From NCBI GenBank assembly GCA_964622685.1, contig CAZUUU010000119.1, positions 1 to 9,678 on the forward strand: DNA of 9,678 bases. Direction: 5' to 3'. The translations under genes were made by a program, and so were the position numbers. Shown here one piece after another: positions 1-6,541 of the stretch. Origin of the DNA: Methylibium sp964622685. Lineage in GTDB: Bacteria; Pseudomonadota; Gammaproteobacteria; Burkholderiales; Burkholderiaceae_C. How positions within the stretch are numbered: position 1 is the first letter of the stretch; each line of letters begins with the position of its first letter. Under the pieces are notes generated by a model, which searched no databases, was not told where the DNA came from, and saw nothing but the letters and a program-made list of their open reading frames with translations.

Positions 1-438
1 GCGGCCGTGGCAGCGTCGCTGCTGCATCCCGGGCGCACCGTGGTCAACCTCGCCGGCGACGGCGACTTCCTGATGAACGGCCAGGAACTCGCCACTGCCA
101 CGGGCTACGGCGCCGGGACCGGCGAGGGCAAGCTGATCAGCATCGTCGTCGACAACGGCACCTACGGCACCATCCGCATGCACCAGGAGCGCGAGTACCC
201 CGGCCGCGTGAGCGGCAGCGACCTGTTCAACCCCGACTTCGCGGCGCTCGCGCAGGCCTACGGCTGGCGTGCGTCGCGCGTGGACGCCACGGCGGCTTTC
301 GAGCCGGCCTTCGCCGAGGCATTGCGGGCCGGCGAGCCGACGCTGATCCACCTGAAGCTCGATGCCGACGTCAGCACCTCGCGGACGACGCTGGCGGCGA
401 TCCGCGCCGCCGCGCAGGCGCGCGACACTGCGCGCTGA
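1..438 (+). CDS. Thiamine-diphosphate-dependent enzyme, acetolactate-synthase-like, C-terminal part
   Basis: The gene is cut by the left window edge. The visible 145 residues form the C-terminal ThDP/Mg-binding domain of the acetolactate synthase, oxalyl-CoA decarboxylase and benzoylformate decarboxylase superfamily. The cofactor motif starts with GDGDF at residues 19-23 and ends about 30 residues later with VVDNG at 49-53. NGQELATA at 26-33 matches the conserved helix of IlvB-like enzymes. The N-terminal ThDP-Pyr and central domains are off-window, so substrate and reaction (carboligation or decarboxylation of a 2-oxo acid) cannot be assigned. It is unlikely to be the biosynthetic IlvB, because no ilvN small-subunit gene follows. 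The next gene, 23 nt downstream on the same strand, is an unrelated lipoprotein. The stop is TGA. Family assignment is firm, specific function unknown. Confidence 0.85.
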   Translation, partial: AAVAASLLHPGRTVVNLAGDGDFLMNGQELATATGYGAGTGEGKLISIVVDNGTYGTIRMHQEREYPGRVSGSDLFNPDFAALAQAYGWRASRVDATAAFEPAFAEALRAGEPTLIHLKLDADVSTSRTTLAAIRAAAQARDTAR

Positions 439-461
439 ACAAGATCACCCAGGGAGTCCCC

Positions 462-965
462 ATGTCCATCCGTCTTGGCGCATTGCCACTGCTGTCCGTG
501 CTGGCGCTCGCCGCCTGCGGCGGCGTCCCGCCGTCGACCCAGCCCATGGCTCCACCCAAGCCCCAGGCCGCGGCGAAGCCCGAGCCGCCGCCGCAGCAGG
601 TGCTGATCGAGGCGCCCGACCCGCAGGTGCTGGGCGAATGGATCATCGAGCAGGCGCGCAGCGCACCCCTGGTCGACAAGAGCAAGGCCCGCCTCGTGTT
701 CGGCCCCGAAGGCGCCTTGAGCGGCCATGGCAGCTGCAACACGCTGCGCGGCCGCTACACGCTGGAGGGCAATCGCCTGAAGATCGAGCCGGTCGCGACC
801 ACCCGCATGGCCTGCAGCCCGGCGCTGATGGAACAGGAAGACCGCGTGCTCTCCGCGCTGGAGCGCGCCGCGCGGGCCACGGTGCCGCCGCACGGCTTCC
901 TGACGCTGCAGGACGCCGACGGCGCGGTGCTGATGCGCGCCTCGCGCGCGCAGCCTAGGTCCTAG
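462..965 (+). CDS. META-domain (HslJ-like) lipoprotein
   Basis: A 167-residue exported protein. Residues 1-18 are a lipoprotein signal peptide ending in the lipobox LAAC, with Cys19 as the lipidation site. Gly20 follows, with no Asp at +2, so outer-membrane sorting is expected. A proline/alanine-rich linker covers about 23-46. A META domain follows at about 55-163, with the landmarks LSGHGSCNTLRGRY (86-99), TRMACSP (114-120) and LMEQEDRVLSAL (122-133), as in HslJ-type proteins. Cys92 and Cys118 could form a disulfide. META proteins such as E. coli HslJ are linked to heat and novobiocin tolerance, but no biochemical activity is established. The start is supported by a GGGAG-like ribosome site about 5-9 nt upstream. 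The 3' end overlaps the convergent exporter gene by 4 nt. Confidence 0.85.
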   Translation: MSIRLGALPLLSVLALAACGGVPPSTQPMAPPKPQAAAKPEPPPQQVLIEAPDPQVLGEWIIEQARSAPLVDKSKARLVFGPEGALSGHGSCNTLRGRYTLEGNRLKIEPVATTRMACSPALMEQEDRVLSALERAARATVPPHGFLTLQDADGAVLMRASRAQPRS

Positions 966-1894
966 TCGGTGTCGTGCGTGGCCGGGCGTCGCCCGGCCAG
1001 CATCAGCACCACGCCCACCAGCACGACGCCGGCCGCGGCCCATTCGTAGCCGCTGACGACTTCGCCCGCCACCGCCACGCCCAGCAGCATCGCGATGACC
1101 GGGTTGACGAAGGTGTAGCTCGACGCCAGCGAGGCCGGCGCGCGCGCCAGCAGCAGCATGTAGGCGTTGAAGGCGATCAACGAGCCGAAGACCACCAGGT
1201 AGATCCAGGCCGCCACGGCCTGCGGCTCGGGCGGCCACTGCGCGGCCAGCGTCGCGTATTCGCCGTCCAGCGCGGCCATCGCCATCAGCACCGCGCCGCC
1301 GCAGATCATCTCGCTGGCAAAGCCGGTGGCGCCGGGTGCCAGCGGCAGGGTGCGCAGGCTCAGCACGCTGCCCACGCTCCAGGCCACGCAGGCGATCGCG
1401 ATGGCCACCAGGCCCGCAGTCGAGGCCTGGAAGCCCGCGCCCTGCGTCAGCATCAGCACGCCGCCCAGTCCGGCGGCGATGCCCAGGGCCTCGAGCCGCG
1501 TGGGAAAGACGCGCCACAGCGTCAGCAGCAGGGCCATCAGCACCGGCACGACCGCGATGAAGGCCACGACCAGCCCCGAGCCCACCGTCTGCTCGGCATA
1601 GGCGGTGCCGCCCATGCCGCCGCCCAGCATCAGCGTGCCGACGGCCAGCGCGTGCAGCCACTGCCGGCGCGTCGGCATGGGCGCACCGCGCCAGGCCGTC
1701 CACGCCAGCAGCGCGCCGCCGGCGACGAGGAAGCGCGAGCCCATCTGCACGAAGGGCGGAAAGCTGACCAGCGCGAACTTGATGGCCAGGTAGGTCGAGC
1801 CCCAGACCAGCCAGGTGGCTGCGAGGCAGGCGATGACCAGCGGCGACAGGCCGGCGCGGGGTGCGGCCAGGGGAGGGGCGGCGAGCGTGCTCAT
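962..1894 (-). CDS. yedA: EamA/DMT-family exporter, YedA type
   Basis: A 310-residue inner-membrane protein of the drug/metabolite transporter superfamily, with two EamA repeats (about 17-148 and 158-300) and about ten predicted hydrophobic helices. It resembles E. coli YedA from memory: WLVWGSTYLAIKFAL (28-42), an AYAEQTVGSG stretch after TM3, and the second-repeat FGSLIAFNAYMLLLARAPASLASSY region with FVNPVIAMLLG. Length matches YedA (about 306 aa). The substrate is unknown; family members export amino acids, metabolites or drugs. It is transcribed divergently from an Lrp/AsnC regulator, a common arrangement for regulator-controlled amino-acid exporters, so amino-acid or related metabolite efflux is my best guess. 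The ATG start at 1894 has no obvious Shine-Dalgarno. The stop is TAG. Confidence 0.88.
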   Translation of the reverse strand: MSTLAAPPLAAPRAGLSPLVIACLAATWLVWGSTYLAIKFALVSFPPFVQMGSRFLVAGGALLAWTAWRGAPMPTRRQWLHALAVGTLMLGGGMGGTAYAEQTVGSGLVVAFIAVVPVLMALLLTLWRVFPTRLEALGIAAGLGGVLMLTQGAGFQASTAGLVAIAIACVAWSVGSVLSLRTLPLAPGATGFASEMICGGAVLMAMAALDGEYATLAAQWPPEPQAVAAWIYLVVFGSLIAFNAYMLLLARAPASLASSYTFVNPVIAMLLGVAVAGEVVSGYEWAAAGVVLVGVVLMLAGRRPATHDTD

Positions 1895-1902
1895 GCGGCA
1901 GC

Positions 1903-1931
1903 ATCGTAGAAGGCCGCATCGCCACCATCCA
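1903..1931 (-). promoter_or_regulatory. Candidate promoter for the yedA-type exporter
   Basis: On the minus strand, TGGATG (1931-1926) and TACGAT (1908-1903) are separated by 17 nt. TACGAT matches the sigma-70 -10 box at four of six positions, while the -35 is poor (three of six). The transcript would start at about 1896, almost at the ATG at 1894, giving a leaderless or near-leaderless mRNA. This agrees with the missing Shine-Dalgarno but remains a weak call. Confidence 0.25.
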
Positions 1932-1936
1932 GCGGC

Positions 1937-1976
1937 GAATCAAGGAAACGCAGCCACCGTGCCTTGAGATTCAAGA
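1937..1976. promoter_or_regulatory. Candidate Lrp/AsnC operator: dyad plus phased half-site
   Basis: CTTGA (1963-1967) and TCAAG (1971-1975), separated by GAT, form a perfect 13-bp dyad. A further half-site, GAATCAAGG (1937-1945), repeats GATTCAAGA (1968-1976) with starts 31 bp apart, about three helical turns. Lrp/AsnC octamers often bind several phased sites of imperfect dyad symmetry. The dyad overlaps the candidate -35 of the regulator gene and lies in the gap to the divergent exporter, so autoregulation and control of the exporter are both plausible. The repeats are seen directly; the role is inferred. Confidence 0.5.
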
Positions 1977-1994
1977 AAAAATCCCTGCTACGCT
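1964..1994 (+). promoter_or_regulatory. Candidate promoter for the Lrp/AsnC-family gene
   Basis: TTGAGA (1964-1969) resembles a -35 box. TACGCT (1989-1994), preceded by TGC (1986-1988), reads as an extended -10. The spacer is 19 nt, longer than ideal, but an extended -10 tolerates that. A start 7 nt after the -10 falls on A2001, the first base of the ATG, so a leaderless transcript is predicted. No Shine-Dalgarno is visible, which fits. Confidence 0.35.
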
Positions 1995-2000
1995 TTGCAC

Positions 2001-2492
2001 ATGCCCGAAGCGCTGGCCCTCGACCACTACGACACCCGCATCCTCGCGGAACTGCAGGCCGACGCACGCCTGTCGATGGCCGAACTGGGCCGCCGCGTTC
2101 ACCTGAGCCAGCCCGCGGTGACCGAGCGCGTGCGCAAGCTCGAGGCGGCCGGCGTCATCACGGGCTACCGCGCCACGGTCAACCTGGCGGCGCTGGGCTA
2201 CGGCATTCGCGCCATGATCCGCGTGGGCCGGGCCGAGTACCAGCGCGTCGTCAAGCTGATCCAGCAGACCCCCGAGGTCGTGAACGCCTACAACGTGACC
2301 GGCGAAGACAGCTGGATCCTCGAGATCGCCGTCATCGACGTGGCCCATCTCGACGCCGTGGTCACCAAGTTCTGCATCCTCACCGAGACCTCGACCGCCA
2401 TCGTGCTGAACGCCGCGCGCGCCAACCAGGCCATGCTGCCCGCCAAGCGCGAGGACGTGAAGCCGACCATCAGGAAAGTGGAGAACGCATGA
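2001..2492 (+). CDS. Lrp/AsnC-family transcriptional regulator
   Basis: A 163-residue DNA-binding protein of normal family length. An AsnC-type winged helix-turn-helix lies at about 7-55: LDHYDTRILAEL, then SMAELGRRVHLSQPAVTERV (26-45) as the HTH, then KLEAAGVITGYRA. The RAM ligand-binding and oligomerisation domain follows at about 66-142, including VNAYNVTGEDSWILEIAV (94-111), where the GxxD-type turn of the effector site sits. ATG at 2001 is preferred; an in-frame TTG at 1995 would add only two residues, and neither has a Shine-Dalgarno. It is divergent from the exporter and overlaps the RraA-family gene by ATGA (2489-2492), indicating translational coupling. It probably senses an amino acid and controls these neighbours; the ligand is unknown. 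Confidence 0.92.
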   Translation: MPEALALDHYDTRILAELQADARLSMAELGRRVHLSQPAVTERVRKLEAAGVITGYRATVNLAALGYGIRAMIRVGRAEYQRVVKLIQQTPEVVNAYNVTGEDSWILEIAVIDVAHLDAVVTKFCILTETSTAIVLNAARANQAMLPAKREDVKPTIRKVENA

Positions 2493-3085
2493 CCGCGACC
2501 GACCGCAAGGACACGAGCCCGGCGCCGGGCCGCCCCAAGCCGGGCGAGGTCCCCTCGGGGGACCGGCCGCGGTACGCCGCGGACGAGGGGCCGACATTCT
2601 CGACGTGTGACTTGTGCGACGCGCACAAGAACGACAGCGACGGCAAGTTCCGCGTGCTGCCGCCGGTCTTCCACAGCTACGGCGGCGTCGCCAGGTTCGC
2701 CGGCCCGGCCAGCACGGTGAAGTGCTTCGAGGACAACTCGCTGGTGAAGGCCGCGCTCGACGAACCCGGCCGGGGCCGCGTGCTGGTGGTCGACGGCGGC
2801 GGCTCGCTGCGCCGCGCGCTGGTCGGCGGCAACCTGGCTGCGGCGGCCGCGAAGAACGGCTGGGCCGGCATCGTCGTGGACGGCTGCGTGCGCGACGCGG
2901 CCGAGCTGCGCGCCGCGAAGGTCGGCATCCGCGCGCTGGGCCTGATGCCGCTGCCGACGGAGAAGCGCAACGAGGGACAGCGCGACGTGGCGGTGCAGGT
3001 GCAGGGGGTGTGGGTGAGGGTGGGGGACAGCGTGTATGCGGATGAGGACGGGATCGTCGTCACTGCGGCCGAACTTGTCGCTTGA
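2489..3085 (+). CDS. RraA / 4-hydroxy-4-methyl-2-oxoglutarate aldolase family protein
   Basis: A 198-residue protein whose residues about 37-195 match the RraA/HMG-aldolase fold. Landmarks are FSTCDLCDAHKN (37-48), VKCFEDNSLV (78-87), GRGRVLVVDGGGSLRRALVGGNLA (94-117), GWAGIVVDGCVRDAAEL (124-140) and YADEDGIVV (183-191). Metal-dependent aldolases of this family cleave 4-hydroxy-4-methyl-2-oxoglutarate or decarboxylate oxaloacetate and use an Arg-Asp pair. Here that pair is present (Arg135-Asp136), whereas E. coli RraA, the RNase E inhibitor, has Arg-Gln from memory. Aldolase chemistry is therefore more likely than RNase E control, though the neighbours show no aromatic-ring-cleavage pathway. 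Residues 1-36 are an unusual Pro/Gly-rich extension. GGAG at 2480-2483 supports the ATG at 2489, which overlaps the upstream stop. Confidence 0.88.
   Translation: MTATDRKDTSPAPGRPKPGEVPSGDRPRYAADEGPTFSTCDLCDAHKNDSDGKFRVLPPVFHSYGGVARFAGPASTVKCFEDNSLVKAALDEPGRGRVLVVDGGGSLRRALVGGNLAAAAAKNGWAGIVVDGCVRDAAELRAAKVGIRALGLMPLPTEKRNEGQRDVAVQVQGVWVRVGDSVYADEDGIVVTAAELVA
2548..2582. repeat. REP-like double palindrome inside the RraA N-terminal extension
   Basis: GGTCCCC (2548-2554) and GGGGACC (2558-2564) form a perfect 7-bp stem with a TCG triloop. Directly after come two CCGCGG hexamers (2567-2572 and 2577-2582) separated by TACG. The block lies in the stretch encoding residues about 20-32 of the RraA-family protein, a region absent from usual homologues. 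It resembles the C/G-rich palindromic repeats scattered through some Burkholderiales genomes. That resemblance is from memory, and only one copy lies in this window. Confidence 0.5.
3004..3026 (+). other. G-quadruplex-forming motif in the coding strand
   Basis: Four guanine runs, G5 (3004-3008), G3 (3012-3014), G3 (3018-3020) and G5 (3022-3026), are joined by loops of 3, 3 and 1 nt. This satisfies the G3+N1-7 quadruplex rule with very short loops. It lies in the last 30 codons of the RraA-family gene, on the mRNA-like strand, about 90 nt before the next start codon. Folding in RNA or displaced DNA is predicted, not shown. Confidence 0.6.
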
Positions 3086-3113
3086 GGTGAGGGGCGAACC
3101 GCGAATACGGCGG

Positions 3114-4076
3114 ATGAAGCTGATTCGCCTTGCTGTCTCTTGCTGCATCGCCTTGGTGCTTGTCGGCAACGATGGGGCGTACGCAGGCGCGGTCGAGCCG
3201 TCGGCCGACACCCCTGGCTGGTACCGCACCCGCATCGGCCAGCTCACCGTCACCGCGCTCCACGACGGCACGCTGGAACTGCCGGTCGACGAGGTCTTCG
3301 CCCGTCCCGGCAAGCCGCAGCTGAAGGCGCTGCGCGACCGCGCCGGGCTGCCGGCGACCGCCACGCTGTCGGTCAACGCCTTCGTCGTCGACGACGGCGA
3401 GCGCGTGGTGATGATCGACGCCGGCACCGGGGCCTCGCGCGCCTTCGGCGATGGCCTGGGCAAGCTGCAGGCGAACCTGCGCGCCGCCGGCTACACGCCC
3501 GAGCGCATCGACGAGATCTACCTGACCCATCTGCACACCGACCACGTCGGCGGCCTCGCGATCGACGGCCGCGCGCTGTTCCCGCGGGCGGTGGTGCGCG
3601 CCGACGCGCGCGAGGCCGGCCACTACCTCAGCCGCGAGAAGATGGCCGCGGCGAAGTACGACAAGGAAGATTTCCAGAGCGCGATCGACGCGCTGGCGCC
3701 CTATGTCGACGGCGGGCGCTTTCGCACTTTCGAGGGGCCTACCGCGCTGGCGGCCGGCGTGCAGGCGATGCCGGCGCCCGGCCACACGCCGGGCCACACC
3801 GTGTACGTGGTGCAGAGCGGCGGCGAGACACTGATCCTCTGGGGCGACCTGATGCACGTGGCCGCGGTGCAGTTCGCGCTGCCGTCGGCCACCGTGTCCT
3901 TCGACGCCTCGCAGGCGCAGTCCGCGGCCAGCCGCGCGCAGGGGTTCAGTGACGCGGCCCGCGAGGGCGCATGGATCGCCGCGGCCCATGTCGGCTTCCC
4001 GGGGATCGGGAAGCTGCGCGCCGACGGCCGCGGCGGCTACGACTGGGTGCCGATCAGCACGCTGCGCGGCCGCTGA
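3114..4076 (+). CDS. Exported MBL-fold hydrolase, methyl parathion hydrolase / lactonase-like
   Basis: A 320-residue metallo-beta-lactamase-fold enzyme with an N-terminal signal peptide (basic MKLIR, hydrophobic 6-18, likely cleavage after AYA at 24), so probably periplasmic. The binuclear metal ligands are all present: His139, His141, Asp143 and His144 (THLHTDHVGG), His224 (PGHTPGH), Asp245 (WGDLMH) and His292 (AAHVGFPGIG). Compared from memory with methyl parathion hydrolase (MPH), resemblance runs nearly end to end, for example GWYR, TALHDGT, LPVD, LQANLRAAGYTPERIDEIYLTH and VAAVQF. MPH hydrolyses organophosphates and is thought to derive from a lactonase; several active-site positions here look lactonase-like (see findings). 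ATG at 3114 is chosen because it begins the signal peptide; earlier in-frame starts would overlap the upstream gene and bury the signal. No strong Shine-Dalgarno is visible. The 28-nt gap suggests co-transcription with the RraA-family gene. Confidence 0.88.
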   Translation: MKLIRLAVSCCIALVLVGNDGAYAGAVEPSADTPGWYRTRIGQLTVTALHDGTLELPVDEVFARPGKPQLKALRDRAGLPATATLSVNAFVVDDGERVVMIDAGTGASRAFGDGLGKLQANLRAAGYTPERIDEIYLTHLHTDHVGGLAIDGRALFPRAVVRADAREAGHYLSREKMAAAKYDKEDFQSAIDALAPYVDGGRFRTFEGPTALAAGVQAMPAPGHTPGHTVYVVQSGGETLILWGDLMHVAAVQFALPSATVSFDASQAQSAASRAQGFSDAAREGAWIAAAHVGFPGIGKLRADGRGGYDWVPISTLRGR

Positions 4077-4099
4077 CGGGCCTGACGGCGTCTGCCCGT
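4076..4099. terminator. Weak candidate bidirectional terminator stem
   Basis: ACGGGC (4076-4081) pairs perfectly with GCCCGT (4094-4099) around a 12-nt loop. It lies in the 34-nt gap between the convergent hydrolase gene and glpK. There is no T-tract on either side, so if it acts as a terminator it is not a canonical intrinsic one. Confidence 0.25.
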
Positions 4100-4110
4100 G
4101 GCGGCACGGC

Positions 4111-5604
<1,494 letters not shown>

Positions 5605-5611
5605 GGCGGGG

Positions 5612-5617
5612 CCTCCT
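5612..5617 (-). promoter_or_regulatory. Strong Shine-Dalgarno of glpK
   Basis: AGGAGG on the minus strand, 7 nt before the glpK ATG. It fixes the start and is the clearest ribosome site in the window. It lies in the 22-nt gap after glpR, so glpK is probably translated well even though it is second in the operon. Confidence 0.85.
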
Positions 5618-5626
5618 CGGTGGCCG

Positions 5627-6391
5627 TCATCCTGCCACCACGCACTCCACGCCAGCCTCCGCCAGCAAGGGCACGAAAGCCTCCGGCGGCGGCGCGTCGG
5701 TGAACAGCGCGTCGATCTGCGCGAAGCGCGCCACCTCCACCATCGCCGGGCGGTTGAACTTGCTGTGGTCGGCCGCGAGCCAGACCTCGCGCGAGTGCTC
5801 GACGATGGCGCGCGCGACCGTCACCTCGCGCACGTCGTAGTCGCGCAGCGTGCCGTCCTGCTCGATGCCCGAGATGCCGATCAGGCCGATGTCGACCTTG
5901 AACTGGCGGATGAAGTCCACCGTCGCCTCGCCGACGATGCCGCGGTCGCGCGGGCGCACCACGCCGCCGGCGACGATCACCTCGATCGCCGGGCTGTCGC
6001 TCAGGATCGCGGCGACGTTGAGGTTGTTGGTCAGCACGCGCAGGCCGCGCTTGGCCGACAGCTCGCGGGCGATCGCCTCGGTGGTGGTGCCGATGTTCAG
6101 TATCAGCGCGCAGTCGTTGGGCACCTGTTCGGCCACGGCGCGTGCGATGCGCGCCTTGCCTTCGGCATGCAGGGTTTCGCGCTGCGGGTGGGCCAGGTTC
6201 TCCACGGTGGAGCTGGGCACGCGCACGCCGCCATGGAAGCGCGTGAGCAAGCCCGATTCGGCCAGCCGCTGCACATCGCGGCGCACCGTCTGCAGCGTGA
6301 CGCCGAAGCGCGCGGCCAGGGCTTCCACCGACACCGCACCCTCGGCGCGTACCGCGTCGATCAGCTCGGCTTGGCGAGGATTGGGCGTCAT
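5627..6391 (-). CDS. glpR: Glycerol-3-phosphate regulon repressor, DeoR family
   Basis: A 254-residue DeoR/GlpR-type repressor of usual length. The winged HTH spans about 5-57, with SVEALAARFGVTLQTVRRDVQRL (21-43) as the helix-turn-helix and GLLTRFHGGV (47-56) as the wing signature. The C-terminal DeoR sensor domain (about 75-230) has NIGTTTEAIAREL (99-111) for phosphorylated-ligand binding, TNNLNVA (121-127), and GGVVRPRDRGIVGEAT (142-157). GlpR proteins bind glycerol 3-phosphate and release the operator. Its place between glpK and glpD supports the assignment over other DeoR paralogues. The ATG at 6391 has no clear Shine-Dalgarno. The promoter should lie in the gap shared with glpD, allowing autoregulation. 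Confidence 0.93.
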   Translation of the reverse strand: MTPNPRQAELIDAVRAEGAVSVEALAARFGVTLQTVRRDVQRLAESGLLTRFHGGVRVPSSTVENLAHPQRETLHAEGKARIARAVAEQVPNDCALILNIGTTTEAIARELSAKRGLRVLTNNLNVAAILSDSPAIEVIVAGGVVRPRDRGIVGEATVDFIRQFKVDIGLIGISGIEQDGTLRDYDVREVTVARAIVEHSREVWLAADHSKFNRPAMVEVARFAQIDALFTDAPPPEAFVPLLAEAGVECVVAG

Positions 6392-6416
6392 GGGGGCAGA
6401 GGCGCGAAGCCTAAGC

Positions 6417-6452
6417 GAACGTAAACGAAAAGAAACGCGGGTAATCGCGGGT
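6417..6452. promoter_or_regulatory. Candidate GlpR operator: 10-bp-phased repeats between glpR and glpD
   Basis: The 150-bp divergent gap contains an unusually A-rich patch. AACG recurs at 6418, 6424 and 6434, and AAACG at 6423-6427 and 6433-6437 is exactly 10 bp apart. CGCGGGT follows at 6436-6442 and 6446-6452, again 10 bp apart. DeoR-family repressors commonly bind tandem short repeats of TTTCG-like form (the reverse strand here), so this is the likely GlpR site controlling both directions. I found no convincing -35/-10 pair for glpD. Confidence 0.5.
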
Positions 6453-6541
6453 GCGTTTGGGCGCGTCCGGATCTACAAACTCGGCTTGCTTCGCGACAGG
6501 CGGGCTTGTCGACCCCTGCCGGCGCCCGCGCAACGATCTCC

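Noticed and set aside
966..1894. Possible intrinsic terminator between the lipoprotein and exporter genes
   Set aside because: The genes overlap by 4 nt, and I saw no GC stem followed by a T-run near either stop.
258..1943. 561-codon open frame on the minus strand spanning the lipoprotein gene and out of frame with the exporter
   Set aside because: Its translation is Arg/Ala/Gly-rich low-complexity sequence with no family resemblance, and it crosses two well-supported genes in other frames. Long open frames like this are expected in GC-rich DNA.
1964..2488. Possible extended RraA protein starting upstream inside the Lrp gene
   Set aside because: That frame overlaps the Lrp coding sequence and reads as low-complexity Arg/Gly/Pro sequence. 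The ATGA start at 2489 with GGAG is better.
6453..6541. Possible sigma-70 promoter for glpD (TTGGGC at 6457-6462 with TACAAA at 6474-6479)
   Set aside because: The spacer is only 11 nt and both boxes are poor matches, so it is not supported as a promoter.
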